A DNA stretch of 35,355 nucleotides from Actinophytocola xanthii (GTDB lineage: Bacteria; Actinomycetota; Actinomycetes; Mycobacteriales; Pseudonocardiaceae), in assembly GCF_001921205.1 (NCBI RefSeq), contig NZ_MSIE01000066.1, positions 1 to 35,355 on the forward strand, read 5' to 3'. Shown here in pieces: positions 8,530 through 15,317 of the stretch. Position 1 is the stretch's first letter. Each line of letters starts with the position of its first letter. A model generated the notes under the pieces. It ran no database searches. It was not told the origin of the DNA and saw only the letters and a list, made by a program, of their open reading frames with translations. The translations under genes were made by a program, and so were the position numbers.

Positions 8530-9716
8530 ACGTCTGCGGGAGGGTCGAAGTAGAACACCTCCTCGCGGGTGATCACCCCGTCGGCCACGGTGTAGAGCGA
8601 CATCTTCGTCGAGGTCGTCCGGCGGCCGGTGGGCGTGTGGGTGGCGTCGAAGGTGAACCGCACCGCGAACCGGTCGCCCGCGACGAACGGACCGTCGACG
8701 TCGAACCCGTGGAACTCGAGCCCTCGGTTGAGCCGCTCGGCGTTCGCCAGGACTTCGTCGTGCCCGCGCAGCTCCACGTGCTTCCCGTCGTTCTCCAGCG
8801 GCGCGACGCGAACGACGTCGGCCGAGGTCCACCGCATGGCTTCGCTCAGCCGGCCGCCGCGGAAGGCCGACACGTACCGCTCGGCGACCTCGTGCGCCGG
8901 AAGCGGCTGGAACTGGTCGACGTGGTCCTCCGCCCACTGCCCGAAGCCGCGGGCCGGATGCCCGGTGATCTCCTCCACCGTCGAGGTGACCGGTTCGGGG
9001 TTGTCGACGAGCGAGCGCCAGTAGGCCAGCGCGCTGTCGGCGAGCGACTCGTCCGCCCAGCCGAGCACGTCGGCACGGGCTTCCTCCGCGCTGATCTCCT
9101 CCACCTCCACCGGCCGCCCGGCCGCGGCTCCGAGGATGCGCACCTGCTCGGCCTGGGTGACCGCCTCCGGACCGGTGAGCGTGTAGCTCCTGCCGATGTG
9201 TCCGTCTTCGGTGAGCGCCGCCACGGCCACGTCGGCGATGTCCCGCTCGTCGATCAGCGACCGGGCGGCGCCCGGGAAGGGCATTCGTACCGCTCGGCCG
9301 GCACGGATGGCCGGCGCCCACTCGAACGTGTTCGTCGCGAACCCACTCGGCCGCAGGAACGTCCACTCCAGCCCACTGCGGCGGACCGCGTCCTCGACCT
9401 GCCCCCACACCCCGTTCTGCTCGGGCGTCAGCTCGTCCCGCACGTTGAGTGTCGACACGTACACCACGCGGCGGGCGTGGCGCGCGATCACCTCGACCAC
9501 GTCGCGGATCCGCTCCGCCGAGAGGAAGGGCCAGAGCAGGAACACGGAGTCCACACCAGACAGCGCCTCGTGGAGCGTCTCGGGCCGGCTCAGGTCCCCC
9601 GTGGCCCCGGCACCCGGAAAGCGGGACAGGGTGCGGACGTCGGCGCCGCGCTCACGCAACCCCGCCACCACGTGGCGGCCGATGTTGCCGGTAGCGCCGG
9701 TAACAAGAATCGTCAT
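8523..9716 (-). CDS. NmrA-like NAD(P)-binding protein with C-terminal SnoaL-like domain
   Basis: The 397-residue protein begins MTILVTGATGNIGRHVV, a Rossmann GxxGxxG nucleotide-binding motif at residues 6-12. It continues as an atypical short-chain dehydrogenase/NmrA fold to about residue 270. The last 110 or so residues (from RYVSAFRGGRLSEAMRW to the end) look like a SnoaL/nuclear-transport-factor-2 cone, with FTFDATHTPTGRRT and a late EEVFYFDP. It could be a quinone- or NADPH-sensing reductase. It is divergent from soxR and shares its operator region, which suggests SoxR-controlled redox-stress induction. ATG at 9716 is preferred over a TTG eight codons upstream, because the Rossmann strand begins right after it. 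Confidence 0.82.
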   Translation of the reverse strand: MTILVTGATGNIGRHVVAGLRERGADVRTLSRFPGAGATGDLSRPETLHEALSGVDSVFLLWPFLSAERIRDVVEVIARHARRVVYVSTLNVRDELTPEQNGVWGQVEDAVRRSGLEWTFLRPSGFATNTFEWAPAIRAGRAVRMPFPGAARSLIDERDIADVAVAALTEDGHIGRSYTLTGPEAVTQAEQVRILGAAAGRPVEVEEISAEEARADVLGWADESLADSALAYWRSLVDNPEPVTSTVEEITGHPARGFGQWAEDHVDQFQPLPAHEVAERYVSAFRGGRLSEAMRWTSADVVRVAPLENDGKHVELRGHDEVLANAERLNRGLEFHGFDVDGPFVAGDRFAVRFTFDATHTPTGRRTTSTKMSLYTVADGVITREEVFYFDPPADVL

Positions 9717-9730
9717 GCGCCAAGCCTCAG

Positions 9731-9750
9731 ACTTAAACAAAGGTTCAAGT
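9731..9750. promoter_or_regulatory. Candidate SoxR operator
   Basis: The dyad ACTTAAAC-AAAG-GTTCAAGT has 8-bp arms matching at 7 of 8 positions around a 4-bp centre. It lies between divergent soxR and the oxidoreductase gene. On the minus strand it sits between a possible -35 TTGACT (9753-9748) and a weak -10 GAGGCT (9728-9723) 19 bp apart, the long spacer typical of MerR/SoxR-activated promoters. Confidence 0.55.
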
Positions 9751-9755
9751 CAAGC

Positions 9756-9761
9756 TAGGCT
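9756..9761 (+). promoter_or_regulatory. Candidate -10 box for leaderless soxR
   Basis: TAGGCT ends 7 nt before the GTG at 9769, and no Shine-Dalgarno sequence is present. This is the arrangement common for leaderless actinobacterial transcripts. Confidence 0.45.
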
Positions 9762-9768
9762 GCTCGCC

Positions 9769-10212
9769 GTGGTGACCGACCTCCCGGCGGAGCTGACGAT
9801 CGGTCAGCTGTCCGAGCGCAGCGGCGTGCCCACCTCGGCGCTCCGGTTCTACGAGCGCGAGGGCCTCATCCACAGCCGGCGCACCAGCGGTAACCAGCGG
9901 CGTTACCACCGCACGACGTTGCGGAGGGTGGCCTTCATCCGAGCGTCCCAGAGCGTGGGGATCCCCCTGGCGCTCATCGGCGAGGTGCTGGGCTTCCTGC
10001 CCGCCGACACGCCGCCCACCAAGGAGTTCTGGCTCCGCGCCGCCGAGTGCTGGAGCGAGGCGATCAACGACCGCATCGCCAGGCTGGAACGGATGCGAGA
10101 CCGCTTCACGGCCTGCATTGGCTGCGGCTGTCTCTCCTTCACCGAGTGCGCCCTGGTCAACCCCAACGACCAGCTGGCCGGCCGCGGCCCGGGCGCCCAC
10201 CTGCTGCGCTGA
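9769..10212 (+). CDS. soxR: Redox-sensing MerR-family regulator SoxR
   Basis: The 147-residue protein has an N-terminal MerR winged helix (LTIGQLSERSGVPTSALRFYEREGL), a dimerisation helix and the SoxR-specific [2Fe-2S] cluster motif C-x2-C-x-C-x5-C (CIGCGC followed by SFTEC), then NPNDQL. SoxR senses redox-active compounds by oxidation of the cluster and activates promoters with long spacers; in actinomycetes its targets are often reductases, dehydrogenases or transporters. The divergent NmrA-like gene and the shared dyad make that gene its likely target. GTG 9769 is chosen because of the TAGGCT box 7 nt upstream; GTG 9772 is equally in frame. It converges with the tetR gene at a 3-bp gap. 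Confidence 0.92.
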   Translation: MVTDLPAELTIGQLSERSGVPTSALRFYEREGLIHSRRTSGNQRRYHRTTLRRVAFIRASQSVGIPLALIGEVLGFLPADTPPTKEFWLRAAECWSEAINDRIARLERMRDRFTACIGCGCLSFTECALVNPNDQLAGRGPGAHLLR

Positions 10213-10215
10213 GCG

Positions 10216-10860
10216 TCAGGGGTCCGTGGTGCCGTAGGCACGCATGAAGGTCGCCACGGCTCGGTCGGCGATGAGGGCGAGGTCCGCGGCCGAGAAGGAC
10301 GTCCGCCCGAGCAGCATCGCCTCGTTGATCGGTGCGGCCATGACCAACCAGTTGAACTCGGAGGCGGCGATCGACGGGTCGTCGGTCCGCAACCGGCCCT
10401 CCCCGGTGAGCTCGGCGAACCTCGCCGCGAGCCCGGACATCGTGCGGCCCGGGCCCTGGTCGAAGAACGCCTGGCCCAGCTCGGGGAAACGAGGCACCTC
10501 GGCGATCACCAGCCGGCGCAGCGCGAGCACGCGGGGTTGGAGCACCGCGCGGAGCTGCCGCACGGCGAGCTCGGTCAGCTCGGCGGCGAGGTCGTCCCCG
10601 GAGCCGAGCTGCTCGATCTCGGCGGCGACCGGGTCGGCGACCGCGTCGACGGCAGCCCGGACCACCTCGACGAAGAGCCGCTTCTTGTCGACGAAGTGCT
10701 GGTAGACGGTCTGCTTCGCGACCCCGGCGGCACGGGCGACCACATCCATGCTCGTTCCGCGGAAGCCGTTGTCGAGGAACACGCGGGTCGCCGCCTCGAG
10801 AATCGCGGCCTGCTTCGGGCTCGGGTGTTCCGATTCGCCCGCGGGGTGTTGATCGAGCAC
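10216..10860 (-). CDS. TetR-family transcriptional regulator
   Basis: This 214-residue protein has an N-terminal TetR DNA-binding domain: ILEAATRVFLDNGFRGTSMDVVARAAG, then VAKQTVYQHFVDKKRLF. The C-terminal ligand domain has AEVPRFPELGQAFFDQGPG, a form seen in AcrR/RutR-like regulators with a TetR_C-type domain. It starts at GTG 10860 and is divergent from the SMP-30-like gene at 10931. The 70-bp gap holds a perfect 19-bp palindrome, so it probably represses itself and the lactonase gene. The ligand is unknown. Confidence 0.88.
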   Translation of the reverse strand: MLDQHPAGESEHPSPKQAAILEAATRVFLDNGFRGTSMDVVARAAGVAKQTVYQHFVDKKRLFVEVVRAAVDAVADPVAAEIEQLGSGDDLAAELTELAVRQLRAVLQPRVLALRRLVIAEVPRFPELGQAFFDQGPGRTMSGLAARFAELTGEGRLRTDDPSIAASEFNWLVMAAPINEAMLLGRTSFSAADLALIADRAVATFMRAYGTTDP

Positions 10861-10890
10861 GGAGCAACGGTACGCTGCGGTCTTCTGGAA

Positions 10891-10909
10891 AGACTAGACC
10901 GTCTAGTCT
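10891..10909. promoter_or_regulatory. Candidate TetR operator, 19-bp perfect palindrome
   Basis: AGACTAGAC-C-GTCTAGTCT has perfect 9-bp arms around one central base. It lies between divergent tetR-type and SMP-30 genes, 22 bp before the latter's start, where a bound repressor would block both promoters. Confidence 0.75.
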
Positions 10910-10930
10910 AGATGTCGTGAGGAGACGTCC

Positions 10931-11770
10931 GTGACCGCTCTGCTCCCTCCCCCTCGGCTGCTCATAGACGGCCTGACCATGGTCGAGTCCGGACGCTGGC
11001 ACGAAGGCCGGCTGTGGTTCGCCCACTGGGGCAGCGGCGAGGTGCTCGCCGTCGACCTGGAGGGACGGCGTGAGGTGGTCGGTCCGGGTCGCGCCGGGAT
11101 GGGCTGGTCCATCGCCTGGCTCCCCGACGGCCGGCTGCTGGTCTCCGGCGAGGAGCTGACCCGCGTCGAGCCGGACGGCTCGGCCGTGCGGCACAGTTCG
11201 CAGGGCGGCAACGAGCTCGTCGTCCACCCAGCTGGCCACGTCTACGTCAACGGCGCCGACTTCGACTTCCTCGGTGGTGGCGCACCCGAACCCGGCTGGA
11301 TCCGCCTCGTCAGTCCCGACGGCACCGCCAGAGACGTCGCCGGCGACATCGACTTCCCCAACGGGATGGTGATCACCCCCGACGGTTCGACGCTCGTGAT
11401 AGCGGAGTCCTTCGCCGGCCGGCTGTCGGCCTTCGACATCGACCCGGACGGCTCGTTGTCCGGGCGGCGCACCTGGGCAGAAGGACTGGGCCCGGACGGC
11501 ATCTGCATCGACTCCGCTGGTGGCATCTGGTGCCAGACCGCCGAAGGGCTCAACGAGGGTGAGCCCGCGGGAGCGGTGGTCCGGGTGCTCGACGGTGGTG
11601 AGATCACCCACCGGGTCGAGACCGAGCTTCCCTGCTTCGCGTGTGCTCTTGGCGGGCCGGAGGGTCGACACCTGTTCCTCCTGTGCAACGAGTTCGAGGG
11701 CATCGAGCAGCTCGAGGCCGTGCTCACCCGCCGGAGTGCTCGGATCTACGTCACCGAGATCCCCGCGTAG
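10931..11770 (+). CDS. SMP-30/gluconolactonase-like beta-propeller hydrolase
   Basis: The 279-residue protein shows the SMP-30/LRE motifs of a six-bladed propeller lactonase: ESGRWHEGRLWFAHW near the start (first Ca-ligand Glu), DFPNGMVITPDG (ligand Asn), AESFAGRL, and GPDGICIDSAGGIWC (ligand Asp). Family members hydrolyse sugar lactones or related esters using a bound divalent metal. The substrate here is unknown. The GTG at 10931 follows GAGGAG (10918-10923 region). It appears to be a single-gene unit controlled by the divergent TetR regulator. No signal peptide is seen, so it is probably cytoplasmic. Confidence 0.82.
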   Translation: MTALLPPPRLLIDGLTMVESGRWHEGRLWFAHWGSGEVLAVDLEGRREVVGPGRAGMGWSIAWLPDGRLLVSGEELTRVEPDGSAVRHSSQGGNELVVHPAGHVYVNGADFDFLGGGAPEPGWIRLVSPDGTARDVAGDIDFPNGMVITPDGSTLVIAESFAGRLSAFDIDPDGSLSGRRTWAEGLGPDGICIDSAGGIWCQTAEGLNEGEPAGAVVRVLDGGEITHRVETELPCFACALGGPEGRHLFLLCNEFEGIEQLEAVLTRRSARIYVTEIPA

Positions 11771-11782
11771 ACCGCCGGCGGT

Positions 11783-11812
11783 CGAGCGTCCGAGACCGGT
11801 TCGGAGCGCTCG
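11783..11812 (+). terminator. Hairpin after SMP-30 gene
   Basis: CGAGCGTCCGA pairs with TCGGA-G-CGCTCG around a 7-base loop, with one bulged G, 13 bp after the stop codon. No T-tract follows. It is a plausible actinobacterial terminator. Confidence 0.4.
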
Positions 11813-12146
11813 CTGCCGGAAAACGTGAGCCGGGGGACACCCCTGGGTGAGCTGGCCAGGGCCGTGACTGGAAGTGGCCTGGTTCAGCCGGCGCGCCCTG
11901 GTGGTGGGTGTGCGGGGTCCGGGTAGGCGTTGTTCGCAGTGGTCGGTGGGGTGCGGTCAGGCGTGGTCGGCAGCGGTGGCGGTCGTCGAGCGCCGCGGCC
12001 TGTCCGTCCCGAGGCGTGGCGAGCTGGGTGTGGTTGGGGTGGGCTGGCTGAGGCGGCCCGGCTGGGGAGGAGGGCTCGTTGGGGCGGCGCGGCGGCGGGG
12101 AGTGGGTCGGCCTGCTAGAACTTTCCTTTGTTCCCGCTGGCGGCTC
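11813..12146. other. G/T-rich non-coding stretch
   Basis: About 330 bp between the SMP-30 gene and the small membrane-protein gene. The + strand is unusually rich in G and T runs (many GGTGG, GGGG and TGGTCGG words), unlike the C/G-balanced coding DNA around it. It contains GGGGGACACCCC and a CCAG..GCC/GGC..CTGG bulged hairpin near 11855-11883. Three or more G-runs with short loops occur at about 12018-12040 and 12060-12105, so it may form G-quadruplexes. Reading frames through it have no protein-like composition. I see no gene in it. Confidence 0.5.
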
Positions 12147-12159
12147 GAGGAGGGCGTTC

Positions 12160-12507
12160 GTGGAGTTCGTGCGGCTTTTGTTGGTGTTCCTCCATCTGCT
12201 TGGTATGGCGGTGCTGATCGGGACCTTCCTGGTGCAGCGCCGGGCCACCGGGGATGGGCCGCCCAACGCGGGGTGGTTGCACGGCGCGGGCCTGCAGCTG
12301 GTCACCGGCCTCGCGTTGCAGTTGTTGGCGCCGGTCACCGACGCCGACTACAACCACATGAAGCTGGGGATCAAGCTGCTGGTGCTCGTGGTCATCGCCG
12401 GGTTGGCGCTCGCCTACACGCTGCGCAAGACCACGCCGCGCTGGCTGAACCCGACCCTGGGCGGGCTGGTCGTGGTGAACGTGGGGCTCGCGGTCTTCTG
12501 GACGTAA
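12160..12507 (+). CDS. Small integral membrane protein
   Basis: The 115-residue protein has four hydrophobic segments: residues about 3-24 (FVRLLLVFLHLLGMAVLIG), 41-59 (GAGLQLVTGLALQLL), 69-87 (LGIKLLVLVVIAGLALAY) and 97-114 (LGGLVVVNVGLAVFW). It is a conserved actinobacterial membrane-protein type with no known function. GTG 12160 is chosen because GAGGAGGG (12147-12154) lies 5 bp upstream and the first membrane segment starts at once; longer starts add low-complexity sequence. It lies 65 bp upstream of the saccharopine-dehydrogenase-like gene on the same strand. Confidence 0.8.
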   Translation: MEFVRLLLVFLHLLGMAVLIGTFLVQRRATGDGPPNAGWLHGAGLQLVTGLALQLLAPVTDADYNHMKLGIKLLVLVVIAGLALAYTLRKTTPRWLNPTLGGLVVVNVGLAVFWT

Positions 12508-12572
12508 GGGGCTGGCGGGCCGCTCCGTCGCCGGTAGGGTCTGGCTACTGGTGAGTAACGAAGGGGTTCTCC

Positions 12573-13766
12573 ATGTCGGTCGGGCGTGAGTTCGATGTGG
12601 TGTTGTTCGGGGCGACCGGGTTCACCGGCGGGCTCACCGCCGAGTACCTGGCAGCCGAGGCGCCGGCGGGCTGCCGGTGGGCCGTGGCCGGGCGGAACCC
12701 CGCCAAGCTCGAGGGTCTCCGCGAGCGGCTCGCGCTGGTCAACCCGGAGTGCGCCAAGCTGGAGCTGCTGGTGGCCGACGTCACCGACGAGCGCGCCCTG
12801 CGGGACGTGGTCGGCCGGGCCCGGGTCGTGGCAACCACGATCGGGCCGTACACCGACCACGGCGAGCCCCTCGTGTCCGCCTGTGCCGAGGAGGGCACCG
12901 ACTACCTCGACCTCACCGGCGAGCCCGAGTTCGTCGACCGGATGTACCTCGGCTACCACGCCCGCGCCGTGAGCAGTGGCGCGCGCCTCGTGCACTGCTG
13001 CGGCTTCGACTCGATCCCGGCCGACCTCGGCGCCTACTTCACCGTGCAGCAACTGCCCGAGGACGTGCCGCTGCGGGTCCAGGGGTACATGTCCGCCTCC
13101 GGCACCTGGTCGGCCGGCACCCTGCACTCGGCACTGGCCGCGTTCTCCCGGGTGCGGACCATGGCCTCGACCGCCGCGCGGCGCCGACACCTCGAGGGCC
13201 GGCCGGTCGACCGCAGGATCCGGGGGATCAAGGGCCGCCCCCGCTACGAGAAGACAGTTGGCTCCTGGGTGCTGCCGGCGCCCCTGGTCGACCCCCAGAT
13301 CGTGCTGCGCTCGGCCCGGGCGCTGCCGCGCTACGGCCCCGACTTCGGCTACGGCCACCACATCGCGGTCCCCTCCCTCCCGGTCGCCGCCGGAATCGCC
13401 GGGGGGCTGGGTGGGGTGGTGCTGCTCGCCCAGGTCCCGCCGGTCCGGCGGTTCCTGGCTGGACGGATGCAGTCGGGCGAGGGGCCGAGCGAGGAGCGGC
13501 GGGCCAAGTCCTGGTTCCGCATGCGGTTCGTCGGCGAGGGTGGCGGGCGGCAGGTGCTCACCGAGGTCAGCGGGGGTGACCCCGGGTACGGGGAGACGGC
13601 CAGGATGCTCGGCGAGTCGGCGCTGTGCCTCGCCTTCGACAACCTCCCGGCCACCTGTGGACAGGTCACCACGGCGGTCGCCATGGGGGATGCCCTGATC
13701 GGGCGGCTTCGACGGGCGGGGCTCTCCTTCCGGGTCGCGGCCGAGCGGGGAATGGAGGGGGAATGA
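12573..13766 (+). CDS. Saccharopine-dehydrogenase-like / trans-acting enoyl reductase family protein
   Basis: This 397-residue protein begins FDVVLFGATGFTGGLTAEYL, a Rossmann motif, followed by WAVAGRNPAKLEGL, ATTIGPYTDHGEPLV, GTDYLDLTGEPEFV and CCGFDSIPADLGAY. These are typical of the NAD(P)-binding family that includes mycobacterial trans-acting enoyl reductases and saccharopine dehydrogenase-like oxidoreductases. A hydrophobic segment lies near residues 268-290 (VAAGIAGGLGGVVLLA), suggesting membrane association. The role here is unknown; lipid modification is possible by analogy. AAGGGG at 12561-12566 is 6 bp before the ATG. Confidence 0.85.
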   Translation: MSVGREFDVVLFGATGFTGGLTAEYLAAEAPAGCRWAVAGRNPAKLEGLRERLALVNPECAKLELLVADVTDERALRDVVGRARVVATTIGPYTDHGEPLVSACAEEGTDYLDLTGEPEFVDRMYLGYHARAVSSGARLVHCCGFDSIPADLGAYFTVQQLPEDVPLRVQGYMSASGTWSAGTLHSALAAFSRVRTMASTAARRRHLEGRPVDRRIRGIKGRPRYEKTVGSWVLPAPLVDPQIVLRSARALPRYGPDFGYGHHIAVPSLPVAAGIAGGLGGVVLLAQVPPVRRFLAGRMQSGEGPSEERRAKSWFRMRFVGEGGGRQVLTEVSGGDPGYGETARMLGESALCLAFDNLPATCGQVTTAVAMGDALIGRLRRAGLSFRVAAERGMEGE

Positions 13767-14082
13767 GTGGTGGTCATGGCTCGATAGTGCCGTGAAAACA
13801 GGGCCGAAACAGCGGGGGAAGATCGAACTGTGGATAACCGAAGCAGTTGTGGACAAGTGCGTCCGGGCCTGGTCAGCGGCCCTTGAGAGGGCCTCGAGCG
13901 TACTTTCGCGATCGGAACGCATTCGGATGATCACGCTCAGTGCAGCTTGAGGCCGTCGCGAAAACGATTGGGTCACGCGGGTCTACGCGGCGGTAGCGCT
14001 GGACGAAGCGCAGAGTACGGTCTCGCGAATGAGTTTGCGTTCGGTGCTCGCCGGGCGCGTGAAGCCCGGGAGGGAGAAAGCC
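13767..14082. other. 316-bp intergenic region upstream of the nucleoside uptake operon
   Basis: The region holds the paired DnaA boxes, a short hairpin GGCCCT-TGAG-AGGGCC (13878-13893) that may end the preceding transcript, and a possible -10 TACGGT (14016-14021) for the downstream operon. No protein-like reading frame is seen. An upstream in-frame ATG at 14029 could extend the lipoprotein, but that would give an unusually long signal n-region. Confidence 0.6.
13829..13856. promoter_or_regulatory. Pair of DnaA boxes
   Basis: TGTGGATAA (13829-13837) and TGTGGACAA (13848-13856) are reverse complements of TTATCCACA (E. coli consensus) and TTGTCCACA (high-GC actinobacterial consensus). They share orientation with a 19-bp start-to-start distance. 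They lie in an intergenic gap far from any visible dnaA/dnaN genes. Confidence 0.6.
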
Positions 14083-15243
14083 TTGCGCTTCAAGCGGGGA
14101 GTCGCGGTCACCGCGATCGCTCTGACCAGCGTGCTGTCCGTGGTTGGGTGTGCGAAGGATTCCGCATCCTCGGACAACCCGTCTGGCGGCCAGAACAACA
14201 ACGCCTCGGGTTGCCAGACCGTGGACAAGCCGGCCGCGGCGTCGGGAGCGACCAGTTCCGAGAGCGCGGCGTCCGACGTCGACGCGAGCCAGCTCAAGGT
14301 CGGGCTCGCCTTCGACATCGGTGGCCGCGGCGACGCGTCGTTCAACGACTCGGCCGCCGCCGGGCTCGACCAGGCCATCGCCGACCTCGGGGTCAAGAAG
14401 GAGAACACCAAGGAGCTCACGGCGACCGACCAGGAGAGCGAGGACTCCAAGCAGACCCGCCTCCGCCAGCTGGCCCAGGAGGGCCACAACCCGGTGATCA
14501 GCGTCGGGTTCGCCTACTCCGAGGCGACCAAGGTCATCGCCGGCCAGTTCCCGAACACCCAGTTCGCCGTCGTCGACGGGTTCGTCGAGGGTGCGCCGAA
14601 GAACGTCACCTTCCTCGGCTTCGCCGAGCACGAGGGCTCGTTCCTGGTGGGCGTCATCGCCGCGCTGAAGAGCGAGAGCTGCAAGATCGGCTTCGTCGGC
14701 GGCGTGAACGTCCCGCTGATCCAGAAGTTCCAGGCCGGCTTCGAGCAGGGCGTCAAGGCCGTCGCCCCGGACGCCGAGGTGATCGCGCGGTACATCACCG
14801 AGGCCGGCGACCTGACCGGCTTCACCGACGCTCCCAAGGGCCAGGTGACCGCGAAGGGCCTGATCGACGAGGGTGCCGACGTGGTCTACCACGCCGCCGG
14901 CGCCTCCGGTAAGGGCGTCTTCGCCGCCGCCAAGGAGGGCGGTGTGATGGCCATCGGCGTCGACTCCGACCAGTACAACCAGGCCACCGTCGCCGAGTAC
15001 AAGGACGTGATCATCACGTCCATGCTCAAGCGTGTCGACGTCGCCGTGTTCGACTACATCGCCGCGGTCGCCGCGGGCGACATGGGCGGGCTGCCCCAGG
15101 TCTTCGACCTGAAGGTGAACGGCGTCGGCTACTCCACCTCCGGCGGCAAGATCGACGACGAGACCAAGGAGTGGGTCGAGTCGTACAAGCAGCAGATCAT
15201 CGACGGCGAGATCACGGTCGCGGACACCCCGGCCGCCAGCTGA
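14083..15243 (+). CDS. bmpA: BMP-family nucleoside-binding lipoprotein of an ABC importer
   Basis: The 386-residue protein starts at TTG 14083, preceded by GGGAGGGAG (14068-14076). It has a lipoprotein signal: RFKRG, a hydrophobic core and lipobox SVVGC with the acylated Cys at residue 23. A Ser/Asn/Ala-rich linker leads to the BMP/PnrA periplasmic-binding fold from about residue 75: LKVGLAFDIGGRGDASFND, ISVGFAY, GFAEHEGSFLVG, GFVGGVNVP, YHAAGASGKGVF, GVDSDQYN. PnrA-type proteins bind purine nucleosides. The neighbouring ATPase, permeases, cytidine deaminase and thymidine phosphorylase support nucleoside uptake. Alternative start ATG 14029 would add 18 residues before the signal. Confidence 0.9.
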   Translation: MRFKRGVAVTAIALTSVLSVVGCAKDSASSDNPSGGQNNNASGCQTVDKPAAASGATSSESAASDVDASQLKVGLAFDIGGRGDASFNDSAAAGLDQAIADLGVKKENTKELTATDQESEDSKQTRLRQLAQEGHNPVISVGFAYSEATKVIAGQFPNTQFAVVDGFVEGAPKNVTFLGFAEHEGSFLVGVIAALKSESCKIGFVGGVNVPLIQKFQAGFEQGVKAVAPDAEVIARYITEAGDLTGFTDAPKGQVTAKGLIDEGADVVYHAAGASGKGVFAAAKEGGVMAIGVDSDQYNQATVAEYKDVIITSMLKRVDVAVFDYIAAVAAGDMGGLPQVFDLKVNGVGYSTSGGKIDDETKEWVESYKQQIIDGEITVADTPAAS

Positions 15244-15257
15244 CGATCGTTGTCACG

Positions 15258-15292
15258 CCCGTGGGTGTGCGGCCGCCCCGCACACCCACGGG
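15258..15292 (+). terminator. Strong hairpin between bmpA and the ATPase gene
   Basis: CCCGTGGGTGTGCGG (15258-15272) pairs perfectly over 15 bp with CCGCACACCCACGGG (15278-15292) around a CCGCC loop, followed by TTTT (15293-15296). Placed after the binding-protein gene, it should act as a partial terminator or 3'-end stabiliser giving more lipoprotein than transporter mRNA. Confidence 0.85.
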
Positions 15293-15317
15293 TTTTGACG
15301 TGGAAAGGGTGTCCTCG

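Noticed and set aside
11751-12338. 195-codon minus-strand frame across the long gap
   Set aside because: It is Pro/Thr/Arg/His-rich without motifs and overlaps the membrane-protein gene antisense. It is not protein-like.
13829-13856. Replication origin
   Set aside because: Only two DnaA boxes are present, with no AT-rich unwinding region and no dnaA, dnaN or rpmH nearby.
14029-14082. N-terminal extension of the BMP lipoprotein from ATG 14029
   Set aside because: It would place 41 residues before the lipobox Cys. TTG 14083 has a strong Shine-Dalgarno and gives a normal 22-residue signal.
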